NCBI RefSeq assembly: GCF_963678975.1
Contig: NC_089276.1
Span: 4,923,098 to 4,987,097 of the forward strand
Length of the DNA stretch: 64,000 nt
Reading direction: 5' to 3'
Origin: Dysidea avara
Lineage: Eukaryota; Porifera; Demospongiae; Dictyoceratida; Dysideidae
The translations under genes were made by a program, and so were the position numbers. The notes below the pieces were generated by a model. That model saw only the letters and a list, made by a program, of their open reading frames with translations. It was not told the DNA's origin and ran no database searches. Positions 23,766 to 33,071 of this stretch are shown here, piece after piece. Numbering within the stretch: position 1 is the first letter of the stretch; the number at the start of each line of letters is the position of its first letter.

Positions 23766-24080
23766 TTCCCACTCCTGTGGTGACTGTCAGTACTCCCTCC
23801 ACTTTGACAGTTGGTCAATCACTAACACTGGAGTGTAGTGTGGCAGCTGTGAGAGGTATCACTAGTAGAGTAGATATTATATGGACAAGCTATGGCACAA
23901 TTATGAGGAGGGTCAATGCTACATCACAAGTTACAATGGGTAGCTTAGCAGTCTACACAGACTCATATACCATCTCACGATTGTGTATCATTGATCAAAG
24001 TGAAGTGTACAATTGTGAAGTGGTGATCAACACTAGTCCCCCAGTAATGGTTACTGGTAGTGTTGCATTGAGTGAGATGG
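23766..24080 (+). CDS. Gene B, Ig-like domain exon (phase 1-1)
   Basis: 315-nt exon encoding one Ig fold. The acceptor is TTCTGTAATTCTGTAG|TTCC and the donor is GAGATGG|GTAAGC. Framework: LTLECSV (B-strand Cys), VDIIW (C-strand Trp), DQSEVYNCEV (F-strand Cys). The domain is very close to gene C Ig2: both have VPTPxVTV, VGQSLTL, CSVxAVRGITSxVDIIW and CEVVINTSP. The Tyr of the usual D-x-G-x-Y-x-C run is shifted to just before the Cys. The product is a cell-surface receptor with the transmembrane and tail exons further right. Ligand unknown. Confidence 0.8.
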
Positions 24081-24214
24081 GTAAGCATATACAAACACAC
24101 TTATCAACCACTGTATCTGTTATCATGTAGTAGGGATGATGAATGCTTGGGCTATAATACCCAAAATAAACTAATCTCATTTTTTCCTTTATGCTAGCTT
24201 AAGAATATTATATT

Positions 24215-24640
24215 TTCAGGGCAACTCTAAACCTGTCAACAAGTTGTTGCGATACTTTAGTTAACTGAATTTTCCACTAACTGACTAACGAATTGATTGA
24301 TGCCTCCAGCCAAGCATAACGCGACTATGGTTAAGGCAATGGGGTTGATTTGTTTCACTGTTCTATGCCACTTTGGCCCAAGACGTGCTTTTTCACCAAC
24401 CACAGCAGCTACAATGCATTCATCATGGACTTACCTTTGTCCTCTTTTGTGTCCCATTCCTTTCTCCGCTATTGATTTGCGGTAACATGTCATGGCTTCA
24501 GTACAGGCTATCGCAAGAATCGTCCATAATTTCTGTAGTGGCTAGATTGATTGTAGAGGAGCTCCTTGCACTGTTTTTTTTTTTGTTTATAATGCTGTAT
24601 AACAGGTGCAACATAAACTGCATGGAATAATCCAGTAATT
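24215..24640 (+). repeat. Copy of dispersed family D in the gene B intron
   Basis: Shares GATGCCTCCAGCCAAGCATA, ACAATGCATTCATCATGGAC, TGTGTCCCATTCCTTTC and AATCGTCCATAATTTCTGTA with 54640-55090. It is non-coding. Confidence 0.65.
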
Positions 24641-24947
24641 GATAGTCAGGTTTATAATTATTTTTGATTCCTCTATTAGGCTCAACATATAGTGACCTTA
24701 TCTTCTGTGATTTGACCATCAATGTGATGTCTAAGAGCTGCACCCTTTGACAACTAGCTATGGGTCTTGCTGTGGCACTGGAGGGATAAATTATTGTTTT
24801 AGGATACTTGGTTAGTTAGTAAATATCATGGTTTAGTAAGAATGTGCATGACTGAGTGCATTGCATGATTATGACAGTGATTTGTATATAAGGTGCTTCA
24901 ACAACTGCTAGTCATTCTAGGACATTCGTCCTTCTATTGTTCAAGTC

Positions 24948-25045
24948 CACCATTCCATTCCAGTCCACCGTTCCATTCCAGTCCACCGTTCCATTCCAGT
25001 CCACCGTTCCATTCCAGTCCACCGTTCCATTCCACCATTCCATTG
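24948..25045 (+). repeat. 18-bp minisatellite, about five copies
   Basis: Unit CCACCGTTCCATTCCAGT. Because 18 is a multiple of three, it gives an in-frame six-residue repeat, but I see no other sign of coding here. Confidence 0.9.
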
Positions 25046-25369
25046 CAGCTCTCTATTCCATTACACTGAATCCAGTTGCCTACTTGTTACGCTGTTTTGA
25101 TCACCTTCCTTTTAGCTTGTATCAACACCATACAATGCTTGTAAACTCTTTGATGTATGTCTTCTATAATACTTTGTACTTTATTTTCATTTTCAAGAGA
25201 CTTGATTTCATATTTTATAGCAATTGTAGTATGGTAGTACTGTATAGTAGCGTAGGGATCAAGACCTTCCTGACCAGAAACCAGCCTCACAATGCCTTCA
25301 CAGCACTCAAAATGTCTTCAGTACAATACAAACTGTTTCCAATAAGTTGCAATTGCTACACAATTACTA

Positions 25370-25480
25370 TCTGCCTGACACCTTCAGACAAGTGAAACTC
25401 AATATGGCTAAGGCTATGGGCTTGAATTTTTCACTGTCAGATGTTGACAGGTGCCTTTTGGCATACTTTGTCCTACAGTA
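25370..25480 (+). repeat. Fragment of dispersed family D
   Basis: GACACCTTCAGACAAGTGAA, GCTAAGGCTATGGGCTTGA and AGGTGCCTTTTGGCATAC match 54765-54870. Confidence 0.6.
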
Positions 25481-26489
25481 GTTAACAATAAAATCTAATA
25501 ATTTTGATCTGCCAACCTGTCTGACCACAGTTGAAGCACTAAAACTTAAAAAAATGTATTGTACAAACTCTGTCAATAACACTCACTCGTGACATGTGTC
25601 CTTTGGAATCCTGTCACATATTTAGTGGTGGTCTAAGGTTCTCATCAGTATGCATAAACTCAACATGCTAATGCAACTCTCTGTAGTGAATGTTGGTGTT
25701 GAATTGTAGGTATAAAGTCAATAGCTTCAACATTGTTTCATTTGATCAAAAATAGCTGTTCCCAGCTCAGTCCGTGAGTCCAGTCCACAAGTCCAGTCTG
25801 CGAGTCCAGTCCGCAAAATACATACCGGTAGAGTTTTCAGCCAACATGGAAATGATCCTCTGTCTTTTTCAGAAAAAACATAAGGAGGGTAGCATACAAC
25901 CAGAAACTCTGGATCCAAATAACTGTATTAATTGTCTGCCTAGTTGTGCTTTACTTGTGTTACATGATCACAGATTGGAAGTGTCTTAGTTCTTGCCACC
26001 CTGTCATGCTGGAGCCTTGAGCAATGTTGCAGTCTTTTCTGATGTCAGGACGACTGACCACTAACTTGTAGTACAAAAATTGTTTATTTCCTCATCCCCA
26101 TAATAGCCAGCATTGGGATTAAATTAGCACTTTAGGTGATGATCCCCTTAAGCACAGTGATCCCTACATTACACATTTGTTAACTTTTTGTTCATCATTA
26201 CTGAACTTTGATAACACTACATCAAAGGGAAAATGGGGCCAGAAGTACCTTTACTAACTGCTAGTAAGCAATGCAGCTGTTTTGCATAGTTATTACACAT
26301 GCACAACACTACATAGAGAGAATGATACATGAAGCTAGCCTACAACCAATTTTAACTGTTACAAAAATCAAGTGTGATTTTTGTTTTAGTTTTCTGTTTG
26401 TAAAGCCATTAGTGTGCAATACCATGTTGAACATAAGGGAGGTTAAGTAATGTTTAAGTCTCTAGTTCTCTAGTTCCTGTTTGTTATGT
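25481..26489. other. Gene B intron, nothing further recognised
   Basis: No exon or known repeat is visible apart from short GTCCAG(T/C) runs near 25765-25815. Confidence 0.4.
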
Positions 26490-26575
26490 TAGGGTAACTC
26501 AAAGGCTGCAGCACATGTTGCTGTCAGACCTTCAGTGCTGGCCACTGTAAGGCTCTAATAATAATAATTTTATAG
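26490..26575 (-). repeat. ATT-tailed dispersed repeat, copy 3 (reverse)
   Basis: GCAGCACATGTTGCTGTCAG, ACCTTCAGTGCTGGCCACTG and then a TAATAATAATAATT tail: the reverse of 22070-22220. Confidence 0.6.
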
Positions 26576-26737
26576 TATTTCTGTGAAAGTTAGGCTTGAT
26601 CTCAAGGCTTCCATAAAGGGTTGAAAGTAATTTGTTATTTTTTAGTTGCATTTTTGATTGTTGTTTTATTTCAGGAGATCCATACTAAGTACTGCTGAAC
26701 TGTAGCATTGTGTAACTGAATGATATGTACATTACAG

Positions 26738-26948
26738 AAAGTTCATCTTCAACTCCACTTCCTGCTCCAACTTCTATTCCAACTCCCACTTCAACTTCTG
26801 TTGCTAGCAGTGAGACTTGTGATGACAGCAGTAGTGGAGTAGCAGCTGGTTTGGGCTCTGTAATGGTAATATTAGCCATTGGACTTAATATGGTTGATAA
26901 TGTGAACAAAAGTTTTTTGGGAAATTATTTTCGAAGAACAGTATATAG
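26738..26948 (+). CDS. Gene B, stalk and transmembrane exon (phase 1-2)
   Basis: The acceptor is ATGTACATTACAG|AAAG and the proposed donor is GTATATAG|GTGTTA. The exon encodes a Ser/Thr/Pro-rich stalk (SSSSTPLPAPTSIPTPTSTS), a Cys-Asp-Asp spacer, and a helix beginning GVAAGLGSVMVILAIGL. It aligns with the gene C transmembrane exon, but here the second half of the helix has become NMVDNVNKS, less hydrophobic than ISLVVNVLLF in gene C. Two explanations are possible: the helix is shorter, or the exon has started to decay. The donor was chosen because it gives phase 2, matching the next exon and gene C. Confidence 0.65.
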
Positions 26949-27065
26949 GTGTTACGAATTTATTTTTGAAGAGAAAAACTTCTTTGAAATATCCAAAAAT
27001 AACATTTGAAAATATTTTTAGTATATGAAATGTGTGTGAAAATAGTTACTTACATGTGTGTGTAG

Positions 27066-27312
27066 GGTGGTGGAACTGCAAGTAATGAAAAATACAAACG
27101 TACCCCTCACTGACAGGTTTAGTGAACTTAATGAATCAAAAGAGCCAACCCATGATGTTATTGATGGAGTGCGGACGGTGAATATGACTCCTAACCCTGC
27201 TTATAGTATTACTACCAGTGGAACACAGATTATTAAGATGTCTCCAAACCCTGCCTATGCCACTAGTTCCACTGTCAACAAGGCTGAAGACCCAGCTTAT
27301 ATATGTGACTGA
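27066..27312 (+). CDS. Gene B, cytoplasmic tail exon with NPAY motifs
   Basis: Last exon. The acceptor is GTGTGTAG|GGTGG and the stop is at 27310-27312. It reads VVELQVMKN, then FSELNESKEPTHDVID, MTPNPAY, KMSPNPAY and EDPAY. NPxY is the core recognised by PTB-domain adaptors and by the endocytic machinery (established for animal receptors). The third motif has lost its Asn (DPAY). The layout VELQ..SELNESK...DVID...MTPNPAY is shared with the gene C tail at 53887-54097. It starts in phase 2, joining the transmembrane exon. Confidence 0.75.
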
Positions 27313-27536
27313 ATTTGACAAAACAAGGCTTCGACACACAAAGCTTTGTTAGGAGATATGGCGATTTTAAGGAATCATTGTGTAATAACTTCCCAGTGCC
27401 TACAGCTGTGCAAACAAAATCTGCACCAATTGTTCATCTGTTCACTGGCTATCACTGAGTGGGTGTATACATTTCTGATACCCAAAATTTGCCGTTTTGA
27501 GCAGCTTTTTTCGAGCGGGTAATAATATCACAGGTG

Positions 27537-27612
27537 GTAGTAATAGGGTGGGAGGGAGGGGGTAGTAATAGGGTGGGAGGGAGGGGGTAGTAATAGGGTG
27601 GGAGGGAGGGGG
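27537..27612 (+). repeat. 25-bp G-rich minisatellite, three copies
   Basis: Unit GTAGTAATAGGGTGGGAGGG plus AGGGG. Each unit has four runs of three or more G, a G-quadruplex-capable pattern, on the coding strand about 225 bp after the gene B stop codon. Confidence 0.9.
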
Positions 27613-28097
27613 TGGACGGTGGTCTTAATATAGGGGTATAAAATGAAGTAAGAAGACGATTGGAATCCAGAGGCCAAGTTTGGGCTCTCCATGGCCCTCC
27701 ATGGCCCTCAAATTACTCCAAATTGACTAAGAACACTATTGGCGAGCTCTCTGTGAAGTCCCAGCTCACTACACACCATTATCACAAAGCCATGGCCATT
27801 TAATGGTGCCAATCTCACACTCGTGGCTTTGACAGGGTCGGCCCGAAAGAAAGCTGCTACAGAAACCAGACTTGCCAGTGCTGAAGGAAGTACAGTGTGA
27901 AATATGATAGTGTATTAGACCAGCAATCCATTTCTGGTAAAATCGTAAGTTTGATTTTGTGTGTGTGGAAGCCTTGTTATATGAAATCCGGTCACATATA
28001 AGCTTGTTTTCTGATGAGTAAATTACTCTTGTATTTATCCGCATAATTATTTATATTTTAGAGTAAACATTTGTTTTTTTAGTTAAATATGATAAAT
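27613..28097. other. Downstream of gene B, nothing recognised
   Basis: No supported exon. A 91-codon minus frame at 27769-28044 has no recognisable domain. Confidence 0.35.
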
Positions 28098-28345
28098 GTG
28101 ACCAGATTTGCGAAAAGGTACCTTTTTCACACACAAAATTTGACCCATTTTGTGAATTTTGAAGCTTCGTAGCTTTTTAATCATTGCATATATTTGCCTG
28201 ATATTTCCATGAGTGTAGCTACATATCTGGCTACATTTTGATACTTAAGAGAAAGTTAATCAGTAGAAGGAGTAAACTGTTACATCATTTTGTGTGCTAG
28301 TATGTAAAATGTGTGGAAAAGGTACCTTTTCGCAAATCCGGTCAC
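28098..28345. mobile_element. MITE family G, copy 2
   Basis: GTGACCAGATTTGCGAAAAG on the left and CCTTTTCGCAAATCCGGTCA on the right; 248 bp. The interior is in reverse orientation relative to the 4191 copy. Confidence 0.85.
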
Positions 28346-28671
28346 AAATGTAGAATGAAAGTTTTTGTTTGCTTTACTGAAACAAAAATTTGGCTATGTG
28401 TGTTTGCAAGAATACATGTATACTCCTTTATACAGTAGCTAATCGATAGTGGAACAGATAATTGAGTATTTCCTGTATTAATTAGTGCAACCAGTTACTA
28501 ACATATCTAATCCAATCCAACCACAAGGTTATGTGAGACTGTGCCTTGCTTCTGTGTAAAGCAAGCCAAAATTTCCAGTGCTTAATAGACAGTTTATATA
28601 CAAAGAAGGCTTTACTTCAAGGAGCTCCCTGCTGCTTCATTAGAACTATAAAACGATCACTGTAGTCCTTT

Positions 28672-28790
28672 CATTGGTGGTAATGCTGGTATCATTGGTA
28701 TCACTGTTGTTTATCGGCTGCAGCACTAGTATCACGGGTAACATTGGTATCATAGACTGTAACACTGGTATCATGGACCCTAACGCTATC
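28672..28790 (+). repeat. Degenerate short tandem repeat
   Basis: Repeats built on TGGTATCATTGG / CACTGGTATCATGGAC, about 18-24 bp apart, with uneven spacing. Confidence 0.6.
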
Positions 28791-28799
28791 TGAATATTG

Positions 28800-29515
28800 C
28801 TAAAAATATATATTATGCAGTAGCTATAGAGATAATGACCATGTATGTGTACACATGTTAGAATAAACCATTATTGTAGGTTTCACTACATATATAGCAT
28901 TGAAATGTAAACAAATAAAAGTGAATGGTCTTTTAGTTTAAGTCGTAAGACCAGCTGATTTCTCATCTCAACATATGCAATTTTGACAAGCTGACTGACT
29001 TATTAGCCTGTTACTTTTCAAAAATCATGCTGCTCAGGATGAGATTATATTGTTACTAAGCAAAGCAGTATCTATACTAGTGTACCGGCTTACTGAGTGA
29101 TAATTTAAGGCTTATAAGTGTGCACATTAAGATGTATATATAATATGTACATGCATGTGTACCAGGCGGGGTAAGATTTGTGCGAACTAAGGCTGGATCT
29201 ATAGGAATTGTCAGGGAAAGCACATGCAATTAAACATGGATTTTTTTGGAATTATAGTTTCTTATAAGCCTATAGCCTATAAATTTAGCTATCATCTTCA
29301 AATTTTAATTTTCTGATTGAGTTATAACTAGTTTAATTGTAAGAATTTTGGTTATTTTGCTGCAGTCTGGGTACAAATTATGAGCTACCAAAAAGGCAGC
29401 TCTGACACCAGGGAACGTGAGGTTAAAATTTCCCATAGATCCAAACTGACATTATCAAAGAATTACCGATACATTATACTACTTGTGACCTGTCTACAAA
29501 GTTTCCAGCCTTTGA
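28800..29515. other. No recognisable gene
   Basis: AT-rich sequence with no supported exon or repeat. Confidence 0.35.
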
Positions 29516-29520
29516 CCATG

Positions 29521-30315
29521 CAGGGGCGTAGGGAGGGGGTTCTGGGGGGGTTCAGGAACCCCCCCCCCCCCCCTGTAAAATTTTGACTTCTGCAAGCAGG
29601 ATCCTAATACACCATTTAGCGTGTCAGGACAAAATGAGTGAGCAATATAGTATAATGGCACAGCACAACAATTGATAAAACTTACATTCATCTCTCAGGG
29701 AAGGATTTACATAGGTAACATGAGCCCTCTTCAAAACTTGTTAAAAAGATCGATATACTCTAATAGAGCAGTCAGGTATACTCTAATAGAACATGCATGT
29801 AAATATCCACGTCCATATGAAGTTTTTCAGACATCAGTTCCAACATTAAATGCAAAACTTAGCATGACCTTATACTGCTATAGCTTTGGTGAGTAGTGTT
29901 TAAAGATATAGATAGAGCTCCAGTAATTTATCACTTGTGTTATGCAAAATGAATTCGTGCTATGCATATTTGTATAGTTATATTGTTTTGATTGTCATTT
30001 GTATCAGTGGATTCATGGCTCCTATACCACAGTAAGATATAACCATCACTTACAGGTTACTATATGTGTCTCTATGTGTTATGCTGTCTGTTTCCACTAG
30101 GGGACTTTATCTAGTACTACCTTCATCCCAGGGGCATGCACTTAATGTATCATAATTAATGTACTTTTTGCATATAATATAGCAATTTGCTGAGTTTTGA
30201 TTTATTAAAATATTGAAAGTCTCTCAGCAGCACAGGGCTGTGCCCCAGACCCCTGCTTCTAGTAACTCAATGCTGGTGCTGGAACCCCCCTTCAAAAATC
30301 CTGGCTATGCCCCTG
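29521..30315. mobile_element. 795-bp element with CAGGGGC ends and 5-bp duplication CCATG
   Basis: Left end CAGGGGCGTAGGGAGGGGGT and right end CCTGGCTATGCCCCTG are inverted repeats. They are flanked by CCATG at 29516-29520 and 30316-30320, an exact duplication. Poly-G/C runs lie just inside the ends, as in 16075-20348 and 38230-40459. It carries the motif pair at 29748-29793. No transposase frame is present. Confidence 0.8.
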
Positions 30316-30594
30316 CCATGTATCTGCTGGATGTAACTAAAAGTTTGGTCATGCATTAACAGTGATTAGAGACACTTAGCTAATATATTACAAGGTTGTG
30401 GGGGACTGATCATGCTGTGGGGTTGCCCTGCATCACATGAGGCCATGTTCTGGCTGTCTTACATATATGTGATAATGGTCTCCCTTGGTTGCTCAGATGC
30501 ATTTAAAACAGCCTTGCTTATTCTATAATTTTAAATTGAATGTTCTTTGTGGAAGTCTTAATGTTCTCTATAACTAGTTAATATCAGGGCTGGA

Positions 30595-31237
30595 GCCCAG
30601 AGATTTTGAGTGGTCCGGCCATCCATGGACTACAATGGAGGTCATACTACTTCTTATTGATCTGATGTGATTTTTAGATCATGTGATACTCAACTGCATG
30701 TGCTAAGCACACACAGTATTCCAAGTTAGTGGGAATCTGGGGGCATGCATGCTCTCCCAAGAAAAATTTTTGAAAATAGATGGCATCTGGAAGCTATATT
30801 ACTTGCAAAGCCTCTTTCTCCTTTTGTTAACATTAAGGATATACCCTGGTAATTTTGTACTACAGTATCAATTAATTCAATTTCATAGCTAATTTTACTT
30901 TCAGAATTTCAGTGAAAGCTTAGTTCTTTGAGATGCAGAAGCCATTGGGTTTGTTATTGCTAATGCATGCATGACCTGCTCATATGCATGATCAATTAGC
31001 CCAATGTAGTACCATGCAGATGACTCACTGGAACTTTTGAGGACAATTAACATAGATGTAATGGCTTAGACTAAGTAGAACAGTGGCTATATTCTATATT
31101 GAATGCTCTACTAGAGTATTGCGATGACTGTTCTATTAGAGTATATTATGATGACTGTTAGACTATTAGAGTATCTCGATCTTATTTCAAATTCAAGTAG
31201 CTGAAACGGACCGGCCGGACCGTGGGCTCCGGCCCTG
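30595..31237. mobile_element. hAT-like non-autonomous element
   Basis: 643 bp with ends CAGGGCTGGAGCCC and GGGCTCCGGCCCTG, both continuing into GGTCCGGCC / GGCCGGACC. Flanks are GTTAATAT and GTTATTAT, an 8-bp duplication with one mismatch, as expected for hAT. Three copies of the CTCTATTAGAG motif (31098-31178) lie near its right end. Confidence 0.7.
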
Positions 31238-31245
31238 GTTATTAT

Positions 31246-31867
31246 GGAATTTTTTACAATGCTAGGATGTTTTTAACAATTTTAAAGTCTTCATATTATC
31301 AAATGTACAACTAATTGCCTGCACTATGCTACCAAAGCATCTCTCACACAGTTATGCTAATACTTGCACTTTATGTCAAGAAGATGATTACCGTAATTTG
31401 CTTATTGTTTCATTGTAAAACAATTTTCGTATGTAAACAATTTTCATATGAAAAACTTGTACAAAAACTTCTTACACAAAAATTTTACAGAAGAATGAAC
31501 TACTCTATTAGAGCAGTCTATCACATAAATCATGTGTAACACTAGTACTGGACTATTATTAATAATGATTTGTCTTGTATTCTATATGATGCACTGTTGT
31601 TGTATGGGCAATTGGGCATGCGTAGAGTGTGAATGAGAAGTGTTACCTCGTGTTGTTGAAGCGCATCCAGTTGGCTATGAACCGGTTATTACTAGCTATA
31701 TGACACTTGGCGTAGTCGGCAGGATTTTGACGAGTGAAGTCCTTTCTAACCCGAGGCGTTAATACCTTGTACCGTGGTCTGAATCGGTACCACACTAGGC
31801 GAGTTTGACACGTGCTGGTTTGTATGGGGTGCCATTTGTCTCAAAACCCCAAAAATTGAGATCTAAA
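31246..31867. other. Unassigned, partly GC-richer
   Basis: Positions 31620-31830 are GC-richer than the surroundings and include CTTGGCGTAGTCGGCAGG. That could be a primer-binding site after an LTR, but no LTR pair was seen. Confidence 0.3.
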
Positions 31868-32068
31868 CTAAATATCGTCGATATTTATTAAACATCGACG
31901 ACATTTAGCTAAACATCGACGACATTTAGCTAAACATCGACGACATTTAGCTAAACATCGACGACATTTGCTAAATATCGACGACTTTTGCTAAACATCA
32001 CTAAACATCGATGACATTTACTAAACATTGATGACATTTGCTAAACATCAACGATATTTAACAATTCA
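31868..32068 (+). repeat. 21-bp tandem repeat with ATCGACGA core
   Basis: About nine copies of TAAACATCGACGACATTTAG plus C, drifting rightward to ATTGATGACATT. The first unit contains the palindrome ATCGTCGAT. Confidence 0.85.
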
Positions 32069-32109
32069 CCTACTTTTGCGTTTTAATTTCTGTGAATCCT
32101 TCAGTATAA

Positions 32110-32481
32110 GGCCACTCCAAATAAATTCTGTTTCCCGTCCTGGACTCAGGCATATTTGCATGCGGGCGGGCGGTTCATTTCCATTATTTCATTATAAGAT
32201 TAGCAGCTTTTCAAGCCATTATTTTCCTGGCACAACCATAAAAAGCTGCTTGTTCCTTCCTTTTTAATTTGCAAAAATAACACAAACGTGAATTTGTGCC
32301 GACTTGATAGCACTGCTGACATGTTTGCTGACACTGTTAAAAGATAGCTTTTACTGAGCCTGTACAGAATGCAAGAATAACCGGAAAATAATGGAAGAAT
32401 ACGGAATAATGGAATATTCAGAGCTGACAGTAACCAGATGCGGGCGGTGGACGGGAAACAGAGAATTTATTTGGAGTGGCC
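32110..32481. mobile_element. Harbinger-type MITE family H1, copy 2 (reverse)
   Basis: 372 bp, ends GGCCACTCCAAATAAATTCT and inverse, flanked by TAA at 32107-32109 and 32482-32484. The interior is the reverse of the copy at 10963-11332 (GCATATTTGCATGCGGGCGG here; CCGCCCGCATGCAAATATGC there). Confidence 0.85.
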
Positions 32482-32614
32482 TAATAATATTATAGGCGCT
32501 TATGCTTGTAAATACTAATTGCTGATTAGCTGCTTGTGACTGTAGATGAACCATCTGTGGTGCTATGCGTGACTCATTAGGCTTGTTTTTATTCGGTTGA
32601 GTCCATGACCTTTA

Positions 32615-33068
32615 GGCCCCTATTTGGTGATTATTAGTTTCTCATCCACCGCCCGCATCCTTCTTAAGCTACCGCATGGTAAGCCATTATTTACTCTGCG
32701 CATGCTCAGAAGAACACGTGATACCAAACTGTTATAATTTTTGTTGATGGACGCTACAATGCGCTATATATCACCAGGAGAACTGTTGTTTTCCTTAGCA
32801 AATTGCTGCAGTGCCAGTTGCAATCGTGCTCTATCGACTTCATCAAAGCAGGCTTTCAGCTGACTGTCGAAAAACAGTTGGCGATCACGAAAAGTAGAAT
32901 CAGCTGGTGAAGGAAATGTTTGTAGTAAGAAAGAAAGACAATTTGGACAAGGTCTGTACATCAGTGTGTTAATATTATAAAATAATGGCATAATGGTAAT
33001 ACCCTCCCGCCCGCATCATAATAATTAGAAAGGCTGGATGAGAAACTAATAATCACCGAATAGGGGCC
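32615..33068. mobile_element. Harbinger-type element family H2 with short open frame
   Basis: 454 bp with ends GGCCCCTATTTGGTGATTAT and ATCACCGAATAGGGGCC, flanked by TTA on both sides (32612-32614, 33069-33071). GCCCGC blocks next to the ends resemble family H1. A 75-codon minus frame (32764-32991) starts MPLFYNINTLMYRPCPNC; it fits no transposase or Myb domain that I can name. A fragment of the same end occurs near 33350-33418. Confidence 0.8.
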
Positions 33069-33071
33069 TTA

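Noticed and set aside
24937..25395. 152-codon frame with FQSTVP repeats
   Set aside because: The repeats come from an 18-bp minisatellite within an intron of gene B; the remainder has no domain.
31700..31730. Primer-binding site of an LTR retrotransposon
   Set aside because: The TGGCGTAGTCGGCAGG word is suggestive, but no LTR pair, gag or pol lies nearby.
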